Assembly: GCA_019359495.1 (NCBI GenBank)
Contig: JAHHHF010000111.1
Coordinates: forward strand, 1-56,632
Reading direction: 5' to 3'
From: Goleter apudmare HA4340-LM2
GTDB taxonomy: Bacteria > Cyanobacteriota > Cyanobacteriia > Cyanobacteriales > Nostocaceae
Length of the DNA: 56,632 nucleotides
Both the position numbers and the translations under genes were made by a program. Shown in pieces: positions 18,982 to 27,482 of the stretch. The notes below the pieces were generated by a model. That model saw only the letters and a list, made by a program, of their open reading frames with translations. It did not search any database and was not told the origin of the DNA. The first letter of the stretch is position 1, and each line of letters begins with the position of its first letter.

Positions 18982-20040
18982 TTATTTTTTGTTTAAAGAC
19001 AGATTACTAGGATTAATAGATTGCAACATTCTTTCTCGTTTTTTGCGGGCAATCTCTTGCAGATCAACAGTTTTATCAGTTTCATCGACAATTTCACCTG
19101 TAATTACCTCAAGCACATCTTCCAAAGTAATTACACCAGCAACGTTACCATATTCATCAACCACGACTGCCAAATGTTCACGGGCTTCTATAAACTCTTT
19201 GAGTAGCTTATCTGCCTGAATTGTCTCAGGAACAAAGCGAACTTTTCTTGTCAGAGTTGCAATTTTTTGATTGTGGCTGCCTTCCACCATTGCTGTCAAC
19301 AAAGACTGTTTTAAGGCGAAACCTAGGACTTGATCTATTGATTCATCAATCACAATGATGCGGGTATGCTGGGAAGTAATAATATCTGCTTTGGCATCAG
19401 CTAGACTTAGATCGCCACGAATATATGTCAACATGATTCGGGGTGTCATTAAGTCAGATGCAGTCACATCATTTAATCTAAAAACACGCTGGATCATTTC
19501 AGCTTCAGCGCTTTCGATAATTCCTTCTTGCTGACCAATATTTGCCAACAGCTTAATTTCAGCCTCGTTCGTTGTTGGTCTTTTTTTCCCTTTTGTAAAG
19601 GGTGCAGTCACGGTTTCCAGAATCCACACTAAGGGTCTAAAAATAATCGATAGTCCGGTGACTGGTATAGATGCAAAAATGGCAATTTGTTCGGCATATC
19701 GCTCTCCAATAGTCTTAGGAATAATTTCACCAAAAATGATAATGAGGAAAGTCAATATTCCTGAAAATAACCCCAGCCACCTATCCCCTAGTACTTGTGT
19801 AGCAACACTACCTGTGAGAATACTGCCAATGATATTAAAAGTATTGTTAAGAATTACAATTGTGGCAATAGGTCGATTCATGTTTTCACGAATCGCCAAA
19901 AGTGCGACTACTGAAGGATTATTTGATTGCGCTAATTGTCGGACTCTGAGCGTAGAAACGGAAAATAGTGCCGTTTCTGTACTAGAACAAAGCGCTGAAC
20001 CTAGAATAACAACAAATACGATGATTAAGAGCTGTAGCAT
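18982..20040 (-). CDS. CNNM/HlyC-CorC family membrane protein with CBS pair
   Basis: 352 residues. The N-terminal DUF21/CNNM transmembrane domain (about 1-175) has the first helix MLQLLIIVFVVILGSALCSS and the conserved FGEIIPKTIGERYA stretch. Two CBS domains follow (LMTPRIMLTYIRG and LAVVVDEYGNVAGVITLEDVLE). It ends shortly after the second CBS domain and lacks the C-terminal CorC_HlyC domain that many longer relatives have. Members are tied to Mg2+ or Co2+ export and homeostasis, and CBS domains sense adenine nucleotides. The older haemolysin name is not functional evidence. It is convergent with spoT. Confidence 0.9.
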   Translation of the reverse strand: MLQLLIIVFVVILGSALCSSTETALFSVSTLRVRQLAQSNNPSVVALLAIRENMNRPIATIVILNNTFNIIGSILTGSVATQVLGDRWLGLFSGILTFLIIIFGEIIPKTIGERYAEQIAIFASIPVTGLSIIFRPLVWILETVTAPFTKGKKRPTTNEAEIKLLANIGQQEGIIESAEAEMIQRVFRLNDVTASDLMTPRIMLTYIRGDLSLADAKADIITSQHTRIIVIDESIDQVLGFALKQSLLTAMVEGSHNQKIATLTRKVRFVPETIQADKLLKEFIEAREHLAVVVDEYGNVAGVITLEDVLEVITGEIVDETDKTVDLQEIARKKRERMLQSINPSNLSLNKK

Positions 20041-20296
20041 ATTATTCCCAAATATGGGAAGTGAAGTTGGCGTTAGCTGATGGACGATTGAGTGGCTAAA
20101 TTGTAAACTCTGACAATTTACTGCTTTTTTATTTTAAGCGTATGTAGGCTGTATTTCCATAACCTCGTGTATTCAAATTATTATAGTTGTGATTGATTTT
20201 GAGCTTCATAATCGGGCGATCGCTCTAGGGTGTTGCACTCCTCAAATATAACTTTGAATTCTAACTAACCACTGAAAAAACCTGATACTAACCCTT

Positions 20297-21013
20297 ATGT
20301 CACAGATATTCCCCGGAGAAGTCTTCGCTAACACAGATGAATTTGATACTGGCATTCGCCAGCTATTACCCAAGTATGATGAGATGCTGGAGGTCATTGC
20401 CCATTGTCTACCTACCTCAACTCGTCGCATCTTAGAATTAGGCTGCGGTACAGGCGAACTCAGCCTCAAAATACTCAACCGCTACCCTGAAGCGAAAATT
20501 ATTGCCCTCGATTACTCACCCCGAATGCTGGAATTTGCCCAAGCTAAAATTACAGCAGCTGGATATGAGCAACGGTGGACTGGTGTACAAGCAGACTTTG
20601 GTGACTGGGCCCATCATCCAGCCGAATTTGACATTGGCCGCGAATTTGATGCTTGTGTCTCATCCTTAGCAATTCACCATCTTAAAGATGAGATAAAATT
20701 CAAGTTATTTCAACAAATTGCTGACAGCCTGAGTCATCATGGCTGTTTTTGGAATGCAGACCCCGTCTTACCAGAATTACCTGCCTTGAGCGAAGTTTAC
20801 GAGATAGCAAGGGAAGAATGGGCAACTCAACAGGGAATAGAACTGGCAGCAGTTCGTGCCAAGGTTGGTACTAGCAATACTCAAGGTTACTCCAATCCCG
20901 ATCAACTAGCTACTTTAGATACCCATATACACATGCTAGCGATCGCTGGCTTTGAAACAGTGGTAGTACCTTGGAAATACTACGGCTTGGCTGTTTTTGG
21001 TGGCTGGGTGTGA
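20297..21013 (+). CDS. Class I SAM-dependent methyltransferase
   Basis: 238 residues with a Rossmann methyltransferase fold. Motif I is RILELGCGTGELSLKIL (about 48-64), motif II IIALDYSPRMLEFAQ, then the post-motif acidic pair in VQADFGDW and CVSSLAIHHLKDE. The arrangement is Methyltransf_12/25-like (small-molecule acceptors), but the substrate cannot be told. There is no operon partner: the divergent CNNM gene starts 256 bases away. Confidence 0.88.
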   Translation: MSQIFPGEVFANTDEFDTGIRQLLPKYDEMLEVIAHCLPTSTRRILELGCGTGELSLKILNRYPEAKIIALDYSPRMLEFAQAKITAAGYEQRWTGVQADFGDWAHHPAEFDIGREFDACVSSLAIHHLKDEIKFKLFQQIADSLSHHGCFWNADPVLPELPALSEVYEIAREEWATQQGIELAAVRAKVGTSNTQGYSNPDQLATLDTHIHMLAIAGFETVVVPWKYYGLAVFGGWV

Positions 21014-21386
21014 CAAATCTTGATATTTGAGGATGGGGTAGTTGCCAATACCGACGTTTTCTGGAAATTTCTCGTAAAAAATAGTAAAAAATTACACATT
21101 TTCCCTTGACAGGTACTAATATATAAACCCGTTGGGTCTGTGAAGGGATCTGTGCTAACCAAGACAAGGATTTCGTAGCAATTTGCGGAATCACAGTTTT
21201 TCTTATGTTTTTATACCCTGTGAGGGTACTGTCCTCAACCAACAGACTTAACTGAAAATATTAGGTAGAAGCTTTTTTAAAAGACAAGCCAGGAACACAT
21301 TCTTGATATCAGGTTTTCTGCGCTTTTCAACAGTGAAGTTAAACCAATGTTTGCCATCACTTAGTTTCAAAAGGAGAATATGTTGG

Positions 21387-22475
21387 ATGGCTAGAAATAA
21401 ACAAAAATCATCTGGGTTTAAGTGCGAGCATCCAGTTTACAACAGATGTCCTATCTGTTGTATAGTTCCACCACACATGCTAGAAAATGTGGCTGTAAAT
21501 GGCAATCCTGAGCAGCGTCGTTGGGCTTTTCAGACATTAAATGTTTCCGCACAACTGCGCGGACGGCGCAATGTGGTAGGCCCTATCTCGTTTGCGCCAT
21601 CTCCTGGCGTGAAACGCCGCACTGTTTACGATGCTAAAAATAATCAGCAACTCCCTGGTACACTGGTACGTGATGAAGGCAGTCCTCCTAGCAGTGATGT
21701 AGCAGTGAACGAAGCCTACGACGGGGCTGGTGCTACTTATGACTTATTTCATGAAATATTTGATCGCAACTCTATTGATGATAAGGGACTGCGTTTGGAC
21801 TCGACTGTACATTATGGTGTCAAGTATGACAACGCCTTTTGGAATGGCGACCAGATGGTATACGGTGACGGTGACGGCGAATTGTTTCAACGCTTTACCA
21901 AGTCAGTAGATATCATCGGCCATGAGTTAACTCACGGTATAGTTCAATATGAAGCGAGCTTACTGTATTACGGTGAGTCTGGGGCACTAAATGAATCTTT
22001 TGCTGATGTCTTCGGTTCTTTAGTGAAACAGAGGCTCAAGAATCAGACAGCAGCTCAAGCAGATTGGATTATTGGCGAAGGACTCTTAGGGCCAAGTGTT
22101 AAAGGTGTTGGTATTCGTTCCTTGAAAGCACCAGGGACGGCATACGATGACCCTATATTAGGTAAAGACCCCCAACCAGCATACATGAAAGATAAATATA
22201 CTGGTTTTGAAGATAACGCTGGGGTTCATATCAACTCAGGCATCCCCAATCATGCATTCTATCTAGCAGCAATGGAAATTGGCGGCTACGCTTGGGAAAA
22301 AGCTGGTAAAATCTGGTACATAGCTTTGCGCGATCGCCTACGTCCCCAATCTGAGTTTAGGCAAGCTGCCGATATCACCATCAAAGTAGCGGGAGAACTC
22401 TACGGCGCTGATAGCAGAGAACAAACAGCAGTGAAAAAAGCTTGGCAAACGGTAGGAGTGATCGTGAAATTATAA
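21387..22475 (+). CDS. Protealysin-like M4 metalloprotease
   Basis: 362 residues. The short N-terminal propeptide is of the protealysin kind (CPICCIVPPHMLENVAVNG and QRRWAFQTL), and there is no signal peptide. The thermolysin-type catalytic domain follows, with zinc ligands in HELTH (H179, E180, H183) and the third ligand in ALNESFADVFG (E203). The catalytic His region is near HINSGIPNHAFY. Absence of a signal suggests an intracellular or non-classically exported enzyme, as for protealysin. The frame runs back to a TTG at 21303, but ATG 21387 has AAGGAG ten bases upstream. A four-codon ATG frame at 21380 overlaps the start region. An emfourin-type inhibitor gene follows. Confidence 0.93.
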   Translation: MARNKQKSSGFKCEHPVYNRCPICCIVPPHMLENVAVNGNPEQRRWAFQTLNVSAQLRGRRNVVGPISFAPSPGVKRRTVYDAKNNQQLPGTLVRDEGSPPSSDVAVNEAYDGAGATYDLFHEIFDRNSIDDKGLRLDSTVHYGVKYDNAFWNGDQMVYGDGDGELFQRFTKSVDIIGHELTHGIVQYEASLLYYGESGALNESFADVFGSLVKQRLKNQTAAQADWIIGEGLLGPSVKGVGIRSLKAPGTAYDDPILGKDPQPAYMKDKYTGFEDNAGVHINSGIPNHAFYLAAMEIGGYAWEKAGKIWYIALRDRLRPQSEFRQAADITIKVAGELYGADSREQTAVKKAWQTVGVIVKL

Positions 22476-22541
22476 GATTCATGGGTAAAAATTGATCATT
22501 TCTCAATCAGAACTTTCACCGTGTTGTATTGAGATTGCTAA

Positions 22542-22571
22542 ACTGGGAGATGATGATACTCATCTCCCAGT
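22542..22571 (+). terminator. Hairpin between protease and inhibitor genes
   Basis: ACTGGGAGATGA (22542-22553) and TCATCTCCCAGT (22560-22571) form a perfect 12-base stem with loop TGATAC, followed by CTTTGTCTTTC. It is strong enough to act as an intrinsic terminator or attenuator between the M4 protease and its presumed inhibitor. Confidence 0.7.
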
Positions 22572-22612
22572 CTTTGTCTTTCTCCCCTACAACAGCATGA
22601 CGGAGAGTGAAA

Positions 22613-22912
22613 ATGCGGATCTCATTTCAACGCACTGGCGGCTTTACTGGCATCAATAAGACTACAACCGTTGATACAGCTACTCTACCGCCAAATGAAG
22701 CCGACGTACTACCGCGACTGGTGGAAGCAGCCGATTTATTTAAATTACCTGAACAGATTACCTCTTCTACTCCTCAGAGCGATCGCTTTCAGTATAAGTT
22801 GACAGTAGAAGACCAGGGTAAGCAACATACAGTCACAGTCAGTGAAGCCGCAATACCAGGCACTTTAAGACCTTTGATTGAATGGCTAAATCAAGCAGCA
22901 CTGAAAAGATAA
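22613..22912 (+). CDS. Emfourin-type protealysin inhibitor
   Basis: 99 residues with the emfourin (M4in) pattern. It starts RISFQRTGGFTGINKT, then has TATLPPNEADVLPRLVEAADLF, a central beta part (YKLTVEDQGKQHTVTV) and a C-terminal helix LRPLIEWLNQAAL. The family comprises slow, tight protein inhibitors of protealysin-like M4 proteases and is nearly always encoded next to its target. Here it sits 137 bases after the protease, same strand, with no signal peptide. GGAG seven bases before the ATG at 22613 sets the start; the frame also has a GTG at 22607. The strong hairpin between the two genes could lower or uncouple inhibitor expression. Confidence 0.85.
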   Translation: MRISFQRTGGFTGINKTTTVDTATLPPNEADVLPRLVEAADLFKLPEQITSSTPQSDRFQYKLTVEDQGKQHTVTVSEAAIPGTLRPLIEWLNQAALKR

Positions 22913-23104
22913 ATTGTTTAACTCTAGCCCTTTCAATGTGTATACAAATTCTCGAAAATAAATTCCTCTATTACATCCTCCCTCCGTGCTCTCTGTCTCC
23001 TCTGCGGTTTAAATTAATAACTTTTCAACATAGAGAGCGCAGACAGAAAAAAGGGATTTTTTGAGTCACCTCGAAAGGGCTACACTTGACTCTTGACCTT
23101 TGAT

Positions 23105-24031
23105 TTACAAAGCTTCCCAAGCAGTGCCTTTGTAGCCATACTGAAAAATATCAGAATGCAAAATTTCTGCCAAAATTTCTAGAGAATCGACTAGTCTTGG
23201 CCCTGGACGGTTGAAGTAAGCATTGCCATCAGTAATGTATACTCTCCCTGCCTTGGTAGCGTGGAGTTTTTCCCACTCAGGACGTTGAGTTAACAACTTT
23301 GCTTCTTGACGAGTGCGTTGTAAATCGAAGCCGCAAGGCATAAAAATAATGACATCAGGATTGCTGGCTATCAGTGTTTCCCACTGCAAGTGAGGGGAAG
23401 GCTGACCTGTAAGGCAAAATAAGGATTGTCCACCTGCCAAATTCACTAATTCTGGAATCCAATTGGCTCCGACCATTAAAGGTTCAGTCCACTCAATACA
23501 GACGACAGTGGGTAGCTCATTTAAAGACAACCCTTGGACTTTCCTTTGACAAATTTTAACGCGAGCTTCTAAGTTGTCTAAAACTTGTACCGAGTCTACG
23601 CCAAAAACCTGACCTACTCGCTCAATATCAGTCCAAACGTCTTTGAGAATATTGGGTTGTAACGAAATAATCTCAGGAGAACTGTGGGTAAGGCTAGCAA
23701 CTGCCTTTTCTACATCTTGAAGGCTGACTGCACAAACATCACACTGGTCTTGAGTCACAATGTGGGTAGGCTGCAAGCGCTCTAAAACGTCAGTTTTGAT
23801 TTGATAGATACTGAGTGCAGATTGTAATATATCGTTGACACTATTGTGAATTTCACCACTGGGGGCATTACTGTCCAAGCGTGCTGCGGTGCAAACAGGA
23901 AGATGTTGGATTTCTGGGGGGTAGTCACATTCATGCGATCGCCCGACAATGGCATGAGTTAGCCCCAACGTCGCCAAAATCTCTGTTCCACTGGGAATCA
24001 GTGAGACAATTTTCATATCGCTATTTGTCAT
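23105..24031 (-). CDS. BtuF-like cobalamin/corrinoid substrate-binding protein
   Basis: 308 residues, periplasmic-binding-protein class III fold as in BtuF and FecB: KIVSLIPSGTEILATLGL at the N-terminus, the HECDYPPEIQHLPV motif, THIVTQDQCDVCAVS, and the C-lobe NPDVIIFMPCGFDL and RPGPRLVDSLEILAEIL. It has no signal peptide or lipobox, which is usual for this cyanobacterial subgroup often annotated as cobalamin-binding; the ligand is inferred. ATG 24031 has GGAGG seven bases upstream, so it is preferred to the GTG at 24058 and to the ATG at 24016. No permease or ATPase is adjacent, and no cobalamin riboswitch precedes it. Confidence 0.85.
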   Translation of the reverse strand: MTNSDMKIVSLIPSGTEILATLGLTHAIVGRSHECDYPPEIQHLPVCTAARLDSNAPSGEIHNSVNDILQSALSIYQIKTDVLERLQPTHIVTQDQCDVCAVSLQDVEKAVASLTHSSPEIISLQPNILKDVWTDIERVGQVFGVDSVQVLDNLEARVKICQRKVQGLSLNELPTVVCIEWTEPLMVGANWIPELVNLAGGQSLFCLTGQPSPHLQWETLIASNPDVIIFMPCGFDLQRTRQEAKLLTQRPEWEKLHATKAGRVYITDGNAYFNRPGPRLVDSLEILAEILHSDIFQYGYKGTAWEAL

Positions 24032-24226
24032 CCCTCTACCTCCGCAACTGCTACTCACACTTTAATTGTTGCAAAATTTGACAAGCCAAGTATCTTTCTT
24101 AGGAGGAATGACAAATTTTTTGATAATCAGCACTAGGAGGGGAATAGACAATCACTGCAACGTCTCTCCAAATGACAAATTACTCAAAAGACCTTTGAAC
24201 TTGCCACGCTAGAATCACAAGAGTTG

Positions 24227-26113
24227 ATGAGAAAAAATATACTTTCCGGTTCTGAAAAAGCCAGTGAAGTAATTGTAGTTATAAAGGATGGTTCTACTTT
24301 TCTCGTAGAGCTGCAAGGCAAAGTGATTTCTTACGCGGGGCGAGAGATGCAGGTGGTGGCGGTTAGAAATATTACAGAGCGCAAGCAGGCCCAAGAGGCT
24401 TTACAAATCAGAGAACATGCTCGGCGAAAACAAAGCCAAACGCTAGTGCAAATAGCGAGAAGCAAAACATTCCAAGAAGGCAATCTCAAGGCAGCGTTTA
24501 GAGAAATCACAGCAGCTGCTGCAAAGACACTTTTAGTGCATCGGGTTGGGGTGTGGTTATACAACGAAGATCATTCAGCTATTGAATGTGTCGATTTGTA
24601 TGACATGACAACAGATGAACATAGCTGTGGAGTGTCGCTGTTACAGGCGAATTATCCGAATTATTTCCAGGCCTTGGAAGCAGAACGTAGTATCACCGCT
24701 CACGATGCCATCAATGACAAAAGAACTCAGGAATTATCCCAATCTTATCTCTCTGGATTGGGCACTGTATCCTTGCTGAACGCATCAATTTGGCTAGGGG
24801 GGCGACTAGTGGGGGTGGTGTCCCACGAACACTTGGGCGAAACTCGCCAGTGGACAGTGGAAGAAGAAAATTTTGCCAGTTCCATCGCTGACTTTATCAC
24901 AGTGGCCATTGAAACAAGTGATGGCGTAATCGCCTCCCGGAGGCATTGCAATGCGGCACAGGAAGCATTACGCCAGAGTGAAGCCCAATTCCGGGCAATT
25001 TTTGAGCGATCGCCCATTGGTATCGGACTGACAGATATGAAAGGGCAGATAGTCGATATCAACCCCTCACTGTGTCAGATGTTAGGATATAGCCCCGAAG
25101 AATTACGGGGTAAATGTTTGACAGATTATATTTCCCAAGAACAGGAAGACTTAGAACTATATGGACAACTCGCATCAGGAATTAACATAGATGCACAGCA
25201 GGTTGTCGCCAGACGTCGCATTGATATGGAACGTTTATTCCTCCGTAAAGACGGCGAGTTAGTGTGGACTCAACTTTCAGTCTCAATTATCCCAGACAGC
25301 AACGATGAACCTGAGTTTTTCCTGACGATGATTGAGGACATTACCGAACGCAAGCAAACAGAACTAAAACTGCGTGCCTCTCAAGCAGCAGCAGAAGCTG
25401 GTAGTCGGGCAAAAAGTGAATTTTTAGCAACCATGAGCCACGAACTGCGAACACCTCTAAATGCAATTATGGGTTTGTCTCAATTGCTACAGCAAGAAAT
25501 GGTCGGCGCTCTGAATGAGAAGCAAAAGGAATACATTGGCTGTGTATATAGTAGCGGTGAACACTTACTAGCACTGATTAACGATATCCTGGATTTGTCT
25601 AAGGTAGAAGCAGGCAAAGAGGAATTGTTACTGTTGCCCTTGCTAATACCAGAGTTATGCCAGAACGTAATTTCCACGGTTTGGGATCAGGCTTCAACCA
25701 AGGGCTTGCAACTTACCAGTCAAATTGACCCCCAAGCTCATATTTGCATTGCTGATGCACGACGAGTCAAGCAAATGCTACTGAATTTGTTAACTAATGC
25801 GATTAAATTTACCTCTACGGGTCAGGTATCGTTAGAAGTAAAAAAAATTACTGAAGGCATGACCTTTACAGTGGCAGATACAGGTATTGGTATTGACCCT
25901 GATCAATTTCAATTTCTGTTTGAACCCTTTAAACAACTGGATAGTCGGCTAAATCGTCAATATGAAGGTACTGGTTTGGGTTTAGCTTTGACACAAAAAT
26001 TAGCGCGGTTGCATGGCGGCGATGTGACAGTGGAATCAACTTTGGGCGGAGGTAGTCGCTTCACTTTGTTTCTACCCAATCAACCGGATGTTACAGATGA
26101 TCAGATGGAATAG
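24227..26113 (+). CDS. PAS-GAF-PAS sensor histidine kinase, 5' truncated
   Basis: 628 residues. It opens with the second half of a PAS domain (ILSGSEKASEVIVVIKDGST to VRNITERKQ). A GAF domain (about 75-230) and a complete PAS/PAC domain (FRAIFERSPIGIGLTD to MIEDITERKQ, about 250-380) follow. Then come HisKA with SHELRTPLNAI (H405) and HATPase_c with LLTNAIKF, DTGIGI and GTGLGLAL. No receiver domain follows. The reading frame stays open upstream to a TGA at 24173 and encodes a natural PAS continuation (TFELATLESQEL), but there is no start codon in it. The gene therefore looks like the 3' remainder of a longer kinase whose start is lost. Translation from ATG 24227 or TTG 24224 lacks a good ribosome binding site. 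Confidence 0.85.
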   Translation: MRKNILSGSEKASEVIVVIKDGSTFLVELQGKVISYAGREMQVVAVRNITERKQAQEALQIREHARRKQSQTLVQIARSKTFQEGNLKAAFREITAAAAKTLLVHRVGVWLYNEDHSAIECVDLYDMTTDEHSCGVSLLQANYPNYFQALEAERSITAHDAINDKRTQELSQSYLSGLGTVSLLNASIWLGGRLVGVVSHEHLGETRQWTVEEENFASSIADFITVAIETSDGVIASRRHCNAAQEALRQSEAQFRAIFERSPIGIGLTDMKGQIVDINPSLCQMLGYSPEELRGKCLTDYISQEQEDLELYGQLASGINIDAQQVVARRRIDMERLFLRKDGELVWTQLSVSIIPDSNDEPEFFLTMIEDITERKQTELKLRASQAAAEAGSRAKSEFLATMSHELRTPLNAIMGLSQLLQQEMVGALNEKQKEYIGCVYSSGEHLLALINDILDLSKVEAGKEELLLLPLLIPELCQNVISTVWDQASTKGLQLTSQIDPQAHICIADARRVKQMLLNLLTNAIKFTSTGQVSLEVKKITEGMTFTVADTGIGIDPDQFQFLFEPFKQLDSRLNRQYEGTGLGLALTQKLARLHGGDVTVESTLGGGSRFTLFLPNQPDVTDDQME

Positions 26114-26293
26114 CAAGAATTAGCCACGCTGAGAGAGAGATTACGGAATGGCGGCTTTTTTCACCGTATAATCACTGAAGTAGGCGGTGTTATCAGCGGA
26201 TTTCGGGTGATTGGTCATGAAACTGGATTTAACGAAGTTTTTTCAGGCGTGTAGTGTATTTTGAGTCTAGCTAAAGCCTAGATATGGCAGATT

Positions 26294-26590
26294 ATTGATG
26301 TTACAGATATTTTATTAGCGATCGCTCGTGAAGTCAGCTAATGTCATGTTGTTTATACCATTCCCCTAGTTTTGATTTTTTTTAATGCTTTAGGTCGGTT
26401 AACAAATCGCTTTGGGGTAGACCCTAAAGTTTTACCGATGGTTCCTGTGCAATTATAGGATGGTTCGCAAAGTTCACAGGGAATTACGCTACTACAAAAA
26501 ATGATTATGGCAAGGGCTTTTCGTGGCGTGAGTTGGGAACAAAGCCAGCATTTAATCACCCAAGTTTTCGATAGTCCTGAAACTTGGTAG
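26294..26590 (+). pseudogene. Decayed ORF with two in-frame stops, unrecognised
   Basis: One frame of 99 codons reads IDVTDILLAIAREVS, stop (TAA 26339), CHVVYTIPLVLIFFNALGRL, TNRFGVDPKVLPMVPVQL, stop (TAG 26456), DGSQSSQGITLLQ, MARAFRGVSWEQSQHLITQV and ends at TAG 26588. The composition is clearly protein-like on both sides of each stop, so this looks like a recently inactivated gene. The family was not recognised. The remainder of 26114-26721 has no other gene and should contain the promoter of the next gene. Confidence 0.45.
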
Positions 26591-26721
26591 AGACGTAGGG
26601 ACGTAGCAGTGCTACATCTCTACTATTTGATATCGGATTGGTCAAACTTGGGGGGGATGTAGATGGTGCGATCGTTTTATACTTTGTTAAGTAGTGTTAA
26701 TACATTAGGGGAATATACTCA

Positions 26722-26943
26722 ATGCATTTATTTATGCAAGCAGCTGCACCAGCAGCAGAAGGCTCCCATTTTCCTTTGGCTTTCACCTTGGTGTATGTAG
26801 TTGGTTTTATTGCTGCTGTCACCATCGGTTCAATTGCTTGGTACAACTCCAAGCGTCCCCCAGGTTGGGAAAGCAAAGACCGTCCCGACTTTGTGCCAAA
26901 AATTGATCAAGAAGAAACTCCGGGTCTGGGCGAACCGAAGTAG
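26722..26943 (+). CDS. Small single-helix membrane protein, photosystem II assembly type (Psb35-like)
   Basis: 73 residues: short N-terminus (MHLFMQAAAPAAEGSHFPLA), one transmembrane helix (FTLVYVVGFIAAVTIGSIAW), then a polar tail with YNSKRPPGWESKDRPDFVP. It is a conserved cyanobacterial small membrane protein. The pattern fits my recollection of the Ssl2148/Psb35 family, which associates with CP47, but this is not confirmed. It is most likely in the thylakoid membrane. It is preceded by a GGGG run and followed by palindromic repeats. Confidence 0.75.
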   Translation: MHLFMQAAAPAAEGSHFPLAFTLVYVVGFIAAVTIGSIAWYNSKRPPGWESKDRPDFVPKIDQEETPGLGEPK

Positions 26944-26973
26944 AGACGTTATATATAACGCCTCGTCTTTATG

Positions 26974-26995
26974 GAGACGTTACATGTAACGTCTC
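26974..26995. repeat. Perfect 22-bp palindrome between convergent genes
   Basis: GAGACGTTACA and its exact complement form a gapless 22-base palindrome. A related imperfect one (GAGACGTTATATATAACG, 26943-26960) lies just before it. The genes at 26722 and 27004 converge here, so it may serve as a two-way transcription end. GAGACGTTACA-type repeats are scattered in Nostoc genomes. Confidence 0.7.
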
Positions 26996-27003
26996 TCCTA
27001 TGA

Positions 27004-27426
27004 TTAATTCTGAACATCCACCCAACGACGGTAAAGCTTTTGAATTTGCTTGAGTAGCACAGTGTGAGCTGGTTGGCTTGTCTCACTGAGCTGGGTCAAC
27101 TCTTGTAATTTTGTTAAGAGTCTGGCTTCTTCGGTCGCTACATCACCATCGCTATAAATTAAACCGCTAATAGCTTCAATCAGATTTTCACAATCTTCAA
27201 CACTGGGCTGTTCACCCAGATATTCTTGTACCCAGTCGTAGCACTCTTGTGGCTGTACAGGGACTAATTCGTACAACCAAGGCTTAATCTCTGGATCTGT
27301 AGCCAAACCTTTGGCTTGAGCTATTTCACGCAGGTATTGCCGTTCTTCTGGCTGAATTCTGCCATCAATCCAAGCTGCGCCAATCAGGATTTTAACTAAG
27401 TTCTTCACATTGGAATGATTAACCAT
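27004..27426 (-). CDS. TerB-like tellurite-resistance domain protein
   Basis: 140 residues, all-helical TerB fold: LVKILIGAAWIDGRIQPEERQYLREIA, a central acidic part and NLIEAISGLIYSDGDVATEEARLL. The two matching D-G-x(3-4)-E-E segments are the hallmark of the family and are thought to bind metal. There is no membrane segment. The biological role in cyanobacteria is unknown. GAGG seven bases before the ATG supports the start. Confidence 0.8.
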   Translation of the reverse strand: MVNHSNVKNLVKILIGAAWIDGRIQPEERQYLREIAQAKGLATDPEIKPWLYELVPVQPQECYDWVQEYLGEQPSVEDCENLIEAISGLIYSDGDVATEEARLLTKLQELTQLSETSQPAHTVLLKQIQKLYRRWVDVQN

Positions 27427-27482
27427 GCTGCATCCTCTGGGAGATTTAAACCTCCATCAAATCGTACAATCCCAAACAGTAT

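Noticed and set aside
18982-20040. Haemolysin
   Set aside because: The haemolysin label for CNNM/CorC proteins is historical; the domains show a CBS-regulated membrane ion-handling protein.
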